A model generated the notes under the pieces. The model saw only the letters and a program-made list of their open reading frames with translations. It ran no database searches and had not been told where the DNA came from. A DNA stretch of 64,000 nucleotides, from positions 1 to 64,000 of the forward strand of contig NZ_JANARS010000004.1 of NCBI RefSeq assembly GCF_024199985.1, written 5' to 3'. This DNA is from Nocardioides pinisoli. GTDB taxonomy: Bacteria > Actinomycetota > Actinomycetes > Propionibacteriales > Nocardioidaceae. Below, piece by piece: positions 19,658 to 27,531 of this stretch (position 1 is the first letter of the stretch; each line of letters starts with the position of its first letter). The translations under genes were made by a program, and so were the position numbers.

Positions 19658-20449
19658 GTGCCCGACGCCAGTCCCGACCAGACCGACCAGCCGGACCTCA
19701 GCCGCTACGACGACGTCCTCGCCTTCCTCGCCGCGCTCCCCGACCGCGTCCCCGCGCTGCGGGTGGTCGTGGTCAACGGCTCGGCGGTCACCGGCGGCTG
19801 GGACGAGCACTCCGACCTCGACGTCGAGGCGTGGTGCGACGGCGAGGCCGCGGCGTCGTACGACGCCCTCCTGGGCCTGGCGCGCGACGAGCTCCCGGTC
19901 GACCACGTGTGGGAGCTGCCGGAGGCGACGTGGCCCACGGGGCGGCAGTGCTTCGTGCACCTGCAGCCCGACGCGGCGGACCTGAGCCGGCCGACCCGGC
20001 TGCTCGACGTCGTCGTCCAGACCATGCCGGAGCGGCTGACGATCGACGCCCGCCGCCACGGCGTACCGCTGGTCCTTCACGACCCGGGCGGGCTGCTGGT
20101 CCTGGAGGACGACGACGAGGCGCAGATGCAGGCGCAGCGCGCGCAGGCGGTGGAGCAGACGGCCGCGCGGCGGCAGACCGGGGCGTGGCTCGTGGAGCGG
20201 GCGATCGCGCGCGGCGACCTGGCCGAGGCCACGTCGCTGCACCTGCGCTTTGCCGTCGAGCCGCTGGTGCGGCTGCTGCGCATCGAGCACTGCCCGGCCC
20301 GCCACGACTTCGGGCTGCGCTACCTGCGCACCGACCTGCCCCCGGGCATGGCCGAGCGGGTCGAGGCGCTGCTGCCCGGGCCCGACCTGGCGGCCCGGGC
20401 CCGGGCGGCGTTCGCCTGGCAGGACGAGGTCCTGCGCAGGCTCACGTGA
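19658..20449 (+). CDS. nucleotidyltransferase-fold protein
   Basis: This 263-residue protein has the Pol-beta-type nucleotidyltransferase signature N40-G41-S42[11 protein letters not shown]53-L-D55, with both metal-binding Asp residues in place. The rest is mostly helical and resembles stand-alone aminoglycoside nucleotidyltransferase-like proteins. The acceptor is unknown, and resistance should not be assumed. The GTG at 19658 is chosen because a CATACT -10 ends 6 nt before it; an ATG at 19625 would add 11 residues. It is convergent with the DUF4870 gene, 3 bp away. Confidence 0.75.
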   Translation: MPDASPDQTDQPDLSRYDDVLAFLAALPDRVPALRVVVVNGSAVTGGWDEHSDLDVEAWCDGEAAASYDALLGLARDELPVDHVWELPEATWPTGRQCFVHLQPDAADLSRPTRLLDVVVQTMPERLTIDARRHGVPLVLHDPGGLLVLEDDDEAQMQAQRAQAVEQTAARRQTGAWLVERAIARGDLAEATSLHLRFAVEPLVRLLRIEHCPARHDFGLRYLRTDLPPGMAERVEALLPGPDLAARARAAFAWQDEVLRRLT

Positions 20450-20452
20450 GGG

Positions 20453-20926
20453 TCAGCGCACGATCTGCGGCGTGAGCGGCGGGCTCCACCACTCGCCGTT
20501 GTAGGCCTTGACCGCGCCGATGACGTGCAGGATGCCGGCCACGACCGGGGGCACGAGGAAGACCGGCAGGAAGACGACGAAGCCGATGCCGAGGGTGATG
20601 ACGCCGAGCACCACGTAGAGCACCGCGGCGACCACGAGCCAGATGAACATCGAGATCTGGACGTTGATCGAGTTGGCGGCGTGGGCGCGGACGAAGGGCC
20701 CGCGGTCCTTGTAGACGACGTAGACCGCGATGGACGCCAGGAACCCGAGGAAGCCGGCCGAGCAGATCATCGCGACCACGGCGCCGGCGTGGCTGATCGC
20801 GCCCCACGTGCGCTCGTCCTGCGGCGACATCGTCGTCGGGGTCGCGCGGTAGGCGCTCTCCGGCTGCTGGCCGTAGGCCCGAGTCGGCTCGTCCTGGTGC
20901 GGGTCGGTGGGGTACTGGTCGGACAT
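20453..20926 (-). CDS. DUF4870 domain-containing membrane protein
   Basis: The 157-residue protein has a hydrophilic Gln/Pro-rich N-terminus (1-35), then W-G-A-I-S-H-A-G-A and about three to four membrane segments. H-A-A-N-S-I-N-V-Q-I lies between them, as is standard for DUF4870 (TIC20-like fold) proteins of unknown function. AAGGAG lies 8 nt before the ATG. Two short palindromes lie just upstream. Confidence 0.85.
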   Translation of the reverse strand: MSDQYPTDPHQDEPTRAYGQQPESAYRATPTTMSPQDERTWGAISHAGAVVAMICSAGFLGFLASIAVYVVYKDRGPFVRAHAANSINVQISMFIWLVVAAVLYVVLGVITLGIGFVVFLPVFLVPPVVAGILHVIGAVKAYNGEWWSPPLTPQIVR

Positions 20927-20940
20927 CTCACTCACTCCTT

Positions 20941-20975
20941 CGCGGGCCGGGTGCCCGCGCCTTGTCGATGACAAG
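20941..20975. repeat. two short palindromes upstream of the DUF4870 gene
   Basis: CGCGGGC-CGGGT-GCCCGCG (20941-20959) and CTTGTC-GAT-GACAAG (20961-20975) are both perfect. They lie 15-50 bp upstream of the gene start, so either could be an operator or a 5'-leader structure. Confidence 0.5.
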
Positions 20976-21076
20976 CCAAGCACGCGGGGAGGCGGGATTC
21001 ATCCCCTTCCGGGGTCGAGCCAGGGTGCCCTCAGGGGTGGGTCCGGGCGCTCTCCCCCGCCCCCCGGCCCCGGCGC

Positions 21077-21142
21077 GGGGTAGTCAAGGGTCAGATGGTC
21101 CTGTCCGGCCCCCAGCACGACCACCTCACCCTTGACTACCCC
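21077..21142. repeat. 24-bp inverted repeat, 22 of 24 positions paired
   Basis: The left arm (21077-21100) starts GGGGTAGTCAAGGGT and the right arm (21119-21142) ends ACCCTTGACTACCCC. The outer 15 bp are perfect; in the inner 9 bp two positions differ. The loop is 18 nt. The repeat lies between two divergent genes, so it is not a 3' terminator of either. A non-coding RNA hairpin, a protein-binding site or the remnant of a small mobile element are all possible. Confidence 0.75.
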
Positions 21143-21188
21143 TCCCAAGGCGGGCAGACACCACGGCCCACCACCGCCCAACAAGTGT

Positions 21189-21227
21189 TTGACAGTACGC
21201 CGCGAGACGGCGCACACTACTGTCCAA
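21189..21227 (+). promoter_or_regulatory. promoter and inverted-repeat operator of the ArsR-MFS operon
   Basis: The -35 TTGACA (21189-21194) and -10 CACACT (21213-21218) are 18 bp apart. GACAGTA (21191-21197) and TACTGTC (21218-21224) form a perfect inverted repeat with centres 27 bp apart, extended by TTG/CAA-like flanks. One arm covers the -35 and the other the end of the -10, ideal for autorepression by the ArsR-type product. Confidence 0.65.
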
Positions 21228-21246
21228 CAACCATTGGAGGGTGGAA

Positions 21247-21816
21247 GTGGACGAGACCGATCCCCAGGCCGTGGCCCGGCTGCGCGCGACCGCGCACCCG
21301 GTCCGGCTGCGCATCCTGTCGCTGCTCACCGCCGAGGCGATGAGCGCCGCCGAGGTCGCGCGCGCGCTCGACCTCACGCACGCCAACGCGTCCTACCACC
21401 TGCGCCAGCTCCAGGACGTGGGCGAGCTCGTGGTGGAGAGCGAGGAGAAGATCCGCGGCGGGGTCGCCAAGCGCTACCGCTACGACGCGACGCGGGAGGT
21501 CGCCGACCGCTCCAGCCAGGTCGACGACCGGATCGCCTACGCCCGGGCCAACGCCATGGAGGTGGAGCGCCGCCTGCACGAGGCCACCCGCGGCTCGGGC
21601 TCGTCCAGCGACCTCGAGGCGTGGGTGCCGGTGGAGACGTGGCACCGGGCCCTCGACCTCCTCCACGAGGCCTCGCACCTGCTGCACGCCGCCGCCCGTC
21701 CCGCCGGCACGCCCGACACCGTGCACGTCAGCGTCACGCACAACGCCTTCACCATGACCGGTGGCCTCGAGGGCGAGGCCGCTCGCTGGGTGCCGCGAGA
21801 GGAAGACGAACGATGA
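21247..21816 (+). CDS. ArsR-family winged-helix transcriptional regulator
   Basis: The 189-residue protein has an N-terminal winged HTH: A-T-A-H-P-V-R-L-R-I-L-S-L-L, then M-S-A-A-E-V-A-R-A-L-D-L-T-H-A-N-A-S-Y-H-L-R-Q-L near residues 15-60. The helical C-terminal half probably serves dimerisation or ligand sensing. I see no Cys metal-site motif, so it is probably not a metal sensor. GGAGG at 21236-21240 puts the start at GTG 21247; the GTG at 21241 would leave no spacing. It overlaps the MFS gene by ATGA and presumably represses the operon. Confidence 0.87.
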   Translation: MDETDPQAVARLRATAHPVRLRILSLLTAEAMSAAEVARALDLTHANASYHLRQLQDVGELVVESEEKIRGGVAKRYRYDATREVADRSSQVDDRIAYARANAMEVERRLHEATRGSGSSSDLEAWVPVETWHRALDLLHEASHLLHAAARPAGTPDTVHVSVTHNAFTMTGGLEGEAARWVPREEDER

Positions 21817-23063
21817 CCTGGTCCGCCGCGGTCGCTCCCCTGCGCAACCGCAACTTCGCGTGGTACTTCGCCTCGCGCTTCGTCAACACGCTCGGCAACA
21901 TGATGGCGAGCATCGCGCTCGCGTTCGCCGTCCTCGACATCACCGACTCCCCCACCGCGCTCGGCCAGGTGCTCGCCGCCCACACGATCCCGATGATCGC
22001 GCTGCTGCTCTACGGCGGCGTGATCGCCGACCGCCTCCCGCGCACCCTGGTCCTGCAGTTCTCCAACCTCGCCTCCGCGGTCAGCCAGGGCGCCATCGCC
22101 GTGCTGGTGCTGACGGGCGAGGCGGAGATCTGGATGCTGGTCGCCCTGTCCATCGTCCACGGCGTCGTGTCCGGCGTCGGGTTCCCCGCGATGGCCAGCG
22201 TCCTGCCGCAGCTGGTGGAGCGCTCGGACCTCCAGCCGGCCAACGCCCTCGTGTCCCTGACCCGCAACGGGATGATGGTGCTCGGGCCGACGGTCGGCGC
22301 CCTCCTGGTGGTCTCCGTCGGCTCGGGCTGGGCACTCGCCGTCGATGCCGCCACCTGGCTGCTCGCCGCGCTGCTGCTCACCCCCGTGCGCCTGCCCGCC
22401 CGTCCACCGCGGGGCGAGGCGCCCGACACCATTCGCGAGCTCCGCGAGGGCTGGTCCTTCTTCTGGGCCACACCGTGGCTGTGGATCGTCGTCGTCGGCT
22501 TCGGCGTGCTCAACGCGATCCACGCGGGCGCGTGGTTCACCCTCGGACCGGCGGTCGCCGACGACACCATCGGTCGGCAGGGCTGGGGGTACGTGCTGTC
22601 GGCCGAGGCCGCCGGCCTGCTGCTCACGACGGTCGTCCTGCTGCGCGTACGCCTCGAGCGGCCCCTGCTGCTGGGCATGCTGGGCGTCGCCATGATGGCG
22701 CCGCCGCTGCTCCTGCTCGGCGTCTCGCCCCACCTCGTGGGCCTGGTCACGGCGGCCTTCCTCGCGGGCGCCGGCACCGAGGTCTTCGGCATGGGCTGGA
22801 ACCTGGCGATGCAGGAGAACATCGAGGACGGCATGCTGTCGCGCGCCTACTCGTACGACGCCCTGGGCTCGTTCGTCGCGATGCCCATCGGCCAGCTCGC
22901 GTTCGGGCCGCTCGCCGTGGCGTTCGGCTTCCAGCCCGTGCTGGTCGCCTCGGCCGTCGCCTACGTCGCCGTCGTCGCGCTGGTGCTCTGCTCGCGCTCG
23001 GTCCGTGACCTGCCGCGCGCACCGGCGACCCCCGCGACGCAGGTGACGAGCGGCACGTCCTAG
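21813..23063 (+). CDS. MFS transporter
   Basis: This 416-residue protein has about 12 hydrophobic segments. The MFS loop 2-3 signature is visible as Y-G-G-V-I-A-D-R-L-P-R-T near 64-75, after N-F-A-W-Y-F-A-S-R-F-V-N-T-L-G. It resembles the MFS_3 (enterobactin exporter-like) group of drug or siderophore efflux pumps. It is translationally coupled to the ArsR-type regulator, so efflux of a compound sensed by that regulator is likely. Its TAG stop is also the first half of the next gene's -10. Confidence 0.88.
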   Translation: MTWSAAVAPLRNRNFAWYFASRFVNTLGNMMASIALAFAVLDITDSPTALGQVLAAHTIPMIALLLYGGVIADRLPRTLVLQFSNLASAVSQGAIAVLVLTGEAEIWMLVALSIVHGVVSGVGFPAMASVLPQLVERSDLQPANALVSLTRNGMMVLGPTVGALLVVSVGSGWALAVDAATWLLAALLLTPVRLPARPPRGEAPDTIRELREGWSFFWATPWLWIVVVGFGVLNAIHAGAWFTLGPAVADDTIGRQGWGYVLSAEAAGLLLTTVVLLRVRLERPLLLGMLGVAMMAPPLLLLGVSPHLVGLVTAAFLAGAGTEVFGMGWNLAMQENIEDGMLSRAYSYDALGSFVAMPIGQLAFGPLAVAFGFQPVLVASAVAYVAVVALVLCSRSVRDLPRAPATPATQVTSGTS

Positions 23064-23073
23064 GGTCCCGAGC

Positions 23074-23835
23074 ATGAGCGTCATGGATCTCTTCCGCCTC
23101 GACGACAAGGTCGTCATCGTCACCGGCGCCTCCAGCGGGCTGGGCGTCGCGTTCGCCCACTGCTTCGCCGAGGCCGGCGCCGACGTCGTGCTCGGAGCGC
23201 GCCGGGTCGAGAAGCTCGAGCGGGTCGCCGACTCCGTCCGCTCGACCGGCCGGCGGGTGCACACGGTCGCGACCGACGTCGCCGACCCCGACCAGTGCCA
23301 GCGGCTCGTGGACGAGGCGATGGCGAAGTTCGGCCGGGTCGACGTGCTCGTCAACAACGCCGGTGTCGGCACTGCCGTCCCGGCCACCCGCGAGACGCCC
23401 GAGCAGTTCCGCTCCGTCATCGACGTCAACCTCAACGGCTGCTACTGGATGGCCCAGGCGTGCGGCCGCGTCATGCAGCCCGGGTCGAGCATCGTCAACA
23501 TCTCCTCGATCCTCGGCCTCACGACCGGCGGCCTGCCGCAGGCGGCGTACTCCGCCTCGAAGGCCGGCCTCGGCGGGCTCACCCGCGACCTCGCCCAGCA
23601 GTGGATGGGCCGCAAGGGCATCCGCGTCAACGCCCTCGCGCCGGGCTTCTTCTCCTCGGAGATGACCGCCACCTACCCCGAGGGCTACCTCGACAGCGTG
23701 ATGACCCGCGTCCCGGCCGGCCGCAAGGGCGACCCGCGCGAGCTGGCCGCGACCGCGGTGTGGCTGGCGTCCGACGCGGCGGGCTACGTCACCGGGCAGA
23801 CGATCCCGGTCGACGGCGGGCTCACCATCGCCTGA
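23074..23835 (+). CDS. SDR family oxidoreductase
   Basis: This 253-residue classical short-chain dehydrogenase has T-G-A-S-S-G-L-G at 17-24 for NAD(P) binding and N-N-A-G at 94-97. The catalytic triad is S144/S145, Y159 and K163 (Y-S-A-S-K-A-G). The C-terminal V-T-G-Q-T-I-P-V-D-G-G is the usual FabG-like end. Substrate unknown. TAGGGT (23061-23066) ends 7 nt before the ATG, so it probably has its own leaderless promoter. It overlaps the ankyrin gene by one base. Confidence 0.92.
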   Translation: MSVMDLFRLDDKVVIVTGASSGLGVAFAHCFAEAGADVVLGARRVEKLERVADSVRSTGRRVHTVATDVADPDQCQRLVDEAMAKFGRVDVLVNNAGVGTAVPATRETPEQFRSVIDVNLNGCYWMAQACGRVMQPGSSIVNISSILGLTTGGLPQAAYSASKAGLGGLTRDLAQQWMGRKGIRVNALAPGFFSSEMTATYPEGYLDSVMTRVPAGRKGDPRELAATAVWLASDAAGYVTGQTIPVDGGLTIA

Positions 23836-24116
23836 TGTCCCACGGGGACTACAAGGCGTTCTTCGCCGCGGCCTGCGCCGGGGACGTCGACCTCGTCGAG
23901 CACCACCTCGACGCGGGCGTGGACGTCGACTTCATCCATCCCGAGCTGCAGTCGACCGCACTGGTCGCGGCCATCGAGGAGGGTCACGACGACGTCGCGG
24001 TGCTGCTCCTCGACCGCGGGGCCTCCCCCACGCTCCGCTCGCCGCTCGAGGGCGCGACACCGCTCGAGGCGGCGCTGGCGGCCGGTCTCGACGGGGTGGT
24101 GGCCCGGCTCAGTTGA
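23835..24116 (+). CDS. small ankyrin-repeat protein
   Basis: The 93-residue protein consists of about two and a half ankyrin repeats, for example D-V-D-L-V-E-H-H-L-D-A-G-V-D-V-D and A-L-V-A-A-I-E-E-G-H-D-D-V-A-V-L-L-L-D-R-G-A-S-P, with no signal peptide. Such proteins mediate protein contacts; the partner is unknown. The ATG begins in the last base of the SDR stop codon (TGATG). It overlaps the convergent VOC-DUF6226 gene by 8 bp. Confidence 0.8.
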   Translation: MSHGDYKAFFAAACAGDVDLVEHHLDAGVDVDFIHPELQSTALVAAIEEGHDDVAVLLLDRGASPTLRSPLEGATPLEAALAAGLDGVVARLS

Positions 24117-25503
24117 CCCAGGGCTCGCCCGCGACGACCCCGTCCGTACGCCGTCCTGCCGCGGCCTCGGCCAGCCAGCGCTCGGCGTCGCCCTCGGCGA
24201 CGCCGCCGGTAGCGCTCCACCCGTCCAGCGACCGACGTACGACGCGGTCGCCCCGGCGCACGACGTACACGCCGCCGCTCAGGGCGAGGACGAAGGCGTT
24301 GTCGAGGGTGTCCAGCAGGTCGGCCGAGCCGGTGTCGCAGGCGTCGCAGCCGCAGTCGGGCTGGAGGCCGAGCACCTCGGCCGGCTGCCCGACGCCGACC
24401 TGCACGAACGCCTCGTCCGCCTGCCGCGAGGGTCCGATGCCGACGGCGATCGGCTGGGTGCCGGGTCGTCCCTCGACGACCGTCTCCCGGCTCGGCACGA
24501 TGACGCGCTCGCCCGCCCACTGCACCGACGGCGGGTCGACGGCGCGCGCGGCGCCGAGGCCGCTCGCGACGATCGCCTCGACCCAGGCGTCGGCCCTGAC
24601 CGCGAGCAGGCGGTACTTGTCCGGGTCCGCGCAGCGGGAGTACTCCTCGTCCAGTGGCGGGCTCCCGTCGGGGCGCGGGGCGGGCCAGTCGGCGAGGTCA
24701 CCGCGCAGTCGCTCGAAGGCCGCGTCGACCGCGGGGAGGAGCGCGGTGGCGGCGAACCGGCGTCGGTCCGGACGCGTCGACACCTCGACCTCGTCGAGCA
24801 CGAGGGTGGTCGCCTCACCGTGGGCGGTCGCAACGACGACCGAGACCGGTGGCTGCGCCTCGTCGCTCTCGAACCGGACCCACACCGCCTCGTCGGCATG
24901 CTCGGGCTCGCCGAGCGGAAGCAGCGTGACGGAGACCCCGTCGCGGTCGGGGAACACCCGCCGCGGGAAGTGGCGGTCACCCGTGAGACCCAGCGCCACC
25001 AGCAGGGCGGCGACACGGTCGGGGTCGGACGGCGTCAGGGAGACCCACTCGAGCACGGGGCCGTCCGCAGGGCCCGCGGGCATCGGCGTGGTCCACTCGA
25101 TCAGGAACGGGAGCGACCCGTCGTACGGTCCCGGGCCGACGTCGCAGACGCGCCACTCGAGCAGCTCGCCGGCCGGGGTGCGGCGCGAGCCGGGCACCGG
25201 CGGGTCGGGCTCGAAGCCGGCCGCGAGCAGCGCCGTGCGTGCCTCGTCGAGGTCGTCGACCGCGACCGCCCAGGAGATCGGGCCGCGCGCCGCGCGGACC
25301 CGGTCCAGCCAGGGGTTGGACTCCTCGGACCCGGCCGCGATCAGCTCGACATAGGCCGGCGCCGGCCCGCGGACGAGGACGTTCTCCGTGCCGACCGGGT
25401 GCGCTCCCCCGCGCTCCGCCGCCAGCCCGGCCGCACGCCAGCGGTCGGCCGCCTCGTCGAGGTCCTCGACGGCGACGACCAGGTGGTCGAAGCGGGCCCG
25501 CAC
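24109..25503 (-). CDS. VOC (glyoxalase-like) domain fused to a DUF6226-like domain
   Basis: One continuous 464-residue frame holds two units. Residues 1-245 are two VOC half-domains: F-D-H-L-V-V-A-V-E-D-L-D-E-A at 5-18, I-S-W-A-V-A-V-D-D-L-D-E-A at 76-88 and L-E-W-V-S-L-T-P-S-D-P at 151-161. This is typical of single-domain actinobacterial glyoxalase-like proteins of about 240 residues. Residues 245-464 resemble DUF6226, with L-D-E-E-Y-S-R-C-A-D-P-D-K-Y-R at 284-298 and C384-G-C386-D-A-C389. I see no convincing internal start. A Cys-linked metal or redox role is possible. The GTG start is 5 bp after the rocD stop, so it is in the rocD transcript. Confidence 0.7.
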   Translation of the reverse strand: MRARFDHLVVAVEDLDEAADRWRAAGLAAERGGAHPVGTENVLVRGPAPAYVELIAAGSEESNPWLDRVRAARGPISWAVAVDDLDEARTALLAAGFEPDPPVPGSRRTPAGELLEWRVCDVGPGPYDGSLPFLIEWTTPMPAGPADGPVLEWVSLTPSDPDRVAALLVALGLTGDRHFPRRVFPDRDGVSVTLLPLGEPEHADEAVWVRFESDEAQPPVSVVVATAHGEATTLVLDEVEVSTRPDRRRFAATALLPAVDAAFERLRGDLADWPAPRPDGSPPLDEEYSRCADPDKYRLLAVRADAWVEAIVASGLGAARAVDPPSVQWAGERVIVPSRETVVEGRPGTQPIAVGIGPSRQADEAFVQVGVGQPAEVLGLQPDCGCDACDTGSADLLDTLDNAFVLALSGGVYVVRRGDRVVRRSLDGWSATGGVAEGDAERWLAEAAAGRRTDGVVAGEPWVN

Positions 25504-25508
25504 CGGGG

Positions 25509-26762
25509 TCAGGAGCGGGCGGCGGTGAGGATCTCGGTGACCGCGGTGACGAGGCCGGCGATGTCGTCGTCGCTGGCGACCAGCGGCGGGGCGAAGCGGA
25601 CCGTCGAGCCGTGGGTGTCCTTGGCGAGGATCCCGCGCGCCATGAGGGCCTCCGACATCTGACGACCCGACATGAGCGACGGGTCGATGTCGATGCCGGC
25701 CCAGGCGCCGCGGACGCGGACGTCGGAGAGGCCCTTGCCGATGAGCGGCCCGAAGCCCGCCTCGAGCTGGGCGCCGATCTCGGTCGAGCGGGCCTGGAAG
25801 GTGCCCTCCTCGAGCATCGCGACGACCTCGGTGCCGATGGCGGCGGCGAGCGGGTTGCCGCCGAAGGTCGAGCCGTGGGAGCCGGGGGTGATGACGTCCA
25901 TGACCTCGCGGTCGGCCGCGATCGCGGAGACGGGGTAGATGCCGCCGCCGAGCGCCTTGCCCATGATGTAGATGTCGGGGACGACGTCCTCGTGGTCGCA
26001 GGCGAACGTCCTGCCCGAGCGCGCCAGGCCGGACTGGATCTCGTCGGCCACCATCAGCACGTTGCGCTCGGTGCACAGCGCGCGGAGGTCGCGCAGGAAG
26101 CCCTCGGGCGGCATGACGACACCGCCCTCGCCCTGGATCGGCTCGAAGAGGACCGCCACCGTGGTCTCGTCGATCGCGGACGCCACCGCCTCGATGTCGC
26201 CGTACTTGACCCCGCGGAAGCCGGTGGTGAACGGCGCGTAGCCCGACGTGGCCACCTCGTCGTCGGAGAAGCTGACGATGGTGGTCGTGCGGCCGTGGAA
26301 GTTGCCCTCCATTGTGATGATCGTGGCCTGCCCGGCAGGCACGCCCTTGACCTCGTAGCCCCACTTGCGGCTGACCTTGATGGCGGTCTCGACCGCCTCG
26401 GCGCCGGAGTTCATCGGCAGGATCATGTCCTTGCCGGTCAGCCGGCACAGGGCCTCGGCGAAGCCGCTCAGCTTGTCGTTGAAGAACGCGCGGCTGGTCA
26501 GCGTCAGCTTGCCCAGCTGCTCGCGCGCGACCGCGACCAGACGCTCGTTGGAGTGGCCGAAGTTGAGCGCCGAGTAGCCCGCGAGGCAGTCGAGGTAGCG
26601 CTTGCCGTCGACGTCGACGACCCACGCGCCGTCGCCCTCGGCAAGCACCACGGGCAGCGGGTGGTAGTTGTGCGCGGCATAGCGCTCGGTCGCCTCGATG
26701 TGCGCGGCCGTGCGCGCGGAGACGGCCGGGGTGCTGCTGGTGGGGACGTCGGTCGCGGTCAT
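25509..26762 (-). CDS. rocD: ornithine--oxo-acid transaminase
   Basis: RocD moves the delta-amino group of ornithine to 2-oxoglutarate, giving glutamate-5-semialdehyde for proline or arginine metabolism. The 417-residue class III aminotransferase has N-S-G-A-E-A-V-E-T-A at 118-127, D240-E-I-Q243 and the PLP lysine K269 (M-G-K-A-L-G-G-G). Y-A-A-H-N-Y-H-P-L-P-V near 28 is the ornithine aminotransferase signature. It shares a product with proA (29360-30610), but the two are in separate units. It is followed by the VOC-DUF6226 gene. Confidence 0.95.
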   Translation of the reverse strand: MTATDVPTSSTPAVSARTAAHIEATERYAAHNYHPLPVVLAEGDGAWVVDVDGKRYLDCLAGYSALNFGHSNERLVAVAREQLGKLTLTSRAFFNDKLSGFAEALCRLTGKDMILPMNSGAEAVETAIKVSRKWGYEVKGVPAGQATIITMEGNFHGRTTTIVSFSDDEVATSGYAPFTTGFRGVKYGDIEAVASAIDETTVAVLFEPIQGEGGVVMPPEGFLRDLRALCTERNVLMVADEIQSGLARSGRTFACDHEDVVPDIYIMGKALGGGIYPVSAIAADREVMDVITPGSHGSTFGGNPLAAAIGTEVVAMLEEGTFQARSTEIGAQLEAGFGPLIGKGLSDVRVRGAWAGIDIDPSLMSGRQMSEALMARGILAKDTHGSTVRFAPPLVASDDDIAGLVTAVTEILTAARS

Positions 26763-26883
26763 GAGCACATGGTGCCACCGCCCCCTCGCCAACGCCGACT
26801 CGCCGACGCCACCCGCTCTGGACCGGTGCGGACGACATCGGGGACCCCCGCTCGCCCCGGGCAGGTCGGCGCACCCTGAAATG

Positions 26884-26917
26884 GCAGGAGACCCGCGATC
26901 TCTCGCGGGCCTCCTGC
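26884..26917 (-). terminator. terminator after tRNA-Ala
   Basis: On the minus strand GCAGGAG-G-CCCGCGA pairs with TCGCGGG-T-CTCCTGC around a 4-nt loop (7+7 bp with a G/T opposition), followed by CATTTC. It lies just 3' of the tRNA on its strand. Confidence 0.75.
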
Positions 26918-26919
26918 AT

Positions 26920-26995
26920 TGGTGGAGCTGAGGGGACTCGAACCCCTGACCCTCTGCATGCCATGCAGATGCGCTACCAGCTGCGCCACAGCCCC
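26920..26995 (-). tRNA. tRNA-Ala (anticodon GGC)
   Basis: The minus strand folds as a full cloverleaf. The acceptor is GGGGCTG/CAGCTCC with one G-T pair, the D stem GCGC/GCGC, the anticodon stem TCTGC/GCAGA with loop ATGGCAT, and the T arm GGTTCGAGTCC-like. The discriminator is A, and CCA is encoded at 26920-26922. Anticodon GGC reads GCC and GCT. Confidence 0.97.
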
Positions 26996-27006
26996 AACAG
27001 CCGGAA

Positions 27007-27036
27007 ACATTAGCGGACGCCTCCACGGAGGTGAAA
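27007..27036 (-). promoter_or_regulatory. promoter of tRNA-Ala(GGC)
   Basis: On the minus strand TTTCAC (27031-27036) and TAATGT (27007-27012) are 18 bp apart. The -10 ends 11 nt before the first base of the tRNA. Confidence 0.55.
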
Positions 27037-27060
27037 TCGGGGTCCCCCGGTCCGTCGCGA

Positions 27061-27531
27061 TCAGGTCAGCCAGCGCCAGAGCAGCCAGATCCCGAGCACC
27101 GTCGCGGCCAGTCCGGCGAGGACCGGGACCAGCATCAGGGCAGCCGCGCCGACGACGTACGCCCTGCTCGGGGGCTCGCGGAGGGGCTGGCGCTCGATCT
27201 CGCGGAGCAGCAGGCGGAGGTTCTTGCGGTTGGCCCGGTGGGCGACGTCGAGGAGGTCGCCGACGCCCGGGACCAGGCCCAGCAGCGCGTCGACGACGAG
27301 GTTGAGACCCATCCAGGCGAGCACCGCCATGGGGACCCGAGCCCGGATCGCGTCGCGGACGATCACGCCGGACAGGGCGCTGCCGACGGCGTCGCCGATG
27401 CCCGGCACCAGGCCGATCAGGGCGTCGAGGCCGATGCCGATCCTCGTCCCGGGCACGGTGACGGCGTCGTCCATCACCCTCGCGAGCTGCCGGCTCAGCT
27501 CCACGTCGACCTCGCGGGCGCGGTCGCTCAC
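27061..27531 (-). CDS. DUF4112 domain-containing membrane protein
   Basis: The 156-residue protein contains L-I-G-L-V-P-G-I-G-D-A-V and a second, similar L-L-G-L-V-P-G-V-G-D-L-L-D-V-A-H-R-A-N-R-K-N, the hallmark repeats of DUF4112. Hydrophobic segments follow each, with a C-terminal membrane helix (about 125-150). Function unknown. The GTG start overlaps the phosphatase stop (GTGA). It is the last gene of the proA-nadD-rsfS series. Confidence 0.85.
   Translation of the reverse strand: MSDRAREVDVELSRQLARVMDDAVTVPGTRIGIGLDALIGLVPGIGDAVGSALSGVIVRDAIRARVPMAVLAWMGLNLVVDALLGLVPGVGDLLDVAHRANRKNLRLLLREIERQPLREPPSRAYVVGAAALMLVPVLAGLAATVLGIWLLWRWLT

Larger units (their letters stand above)
20927..21246. 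other. 320-bp intergenic region between divergent genes
   Basis: I see no coding sequence here. The region holds a short GC hairpin and a CTTGTC-GAT-GACAAG palindrome near the DUF4870 start. A very G/C-rich stretch and a 24-bp near-perfect inverted repeat follow in the middle. A TTGACA promoter overlapping a second inverted repeat lies just before the ArsR gene. Confidence 0.7.
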
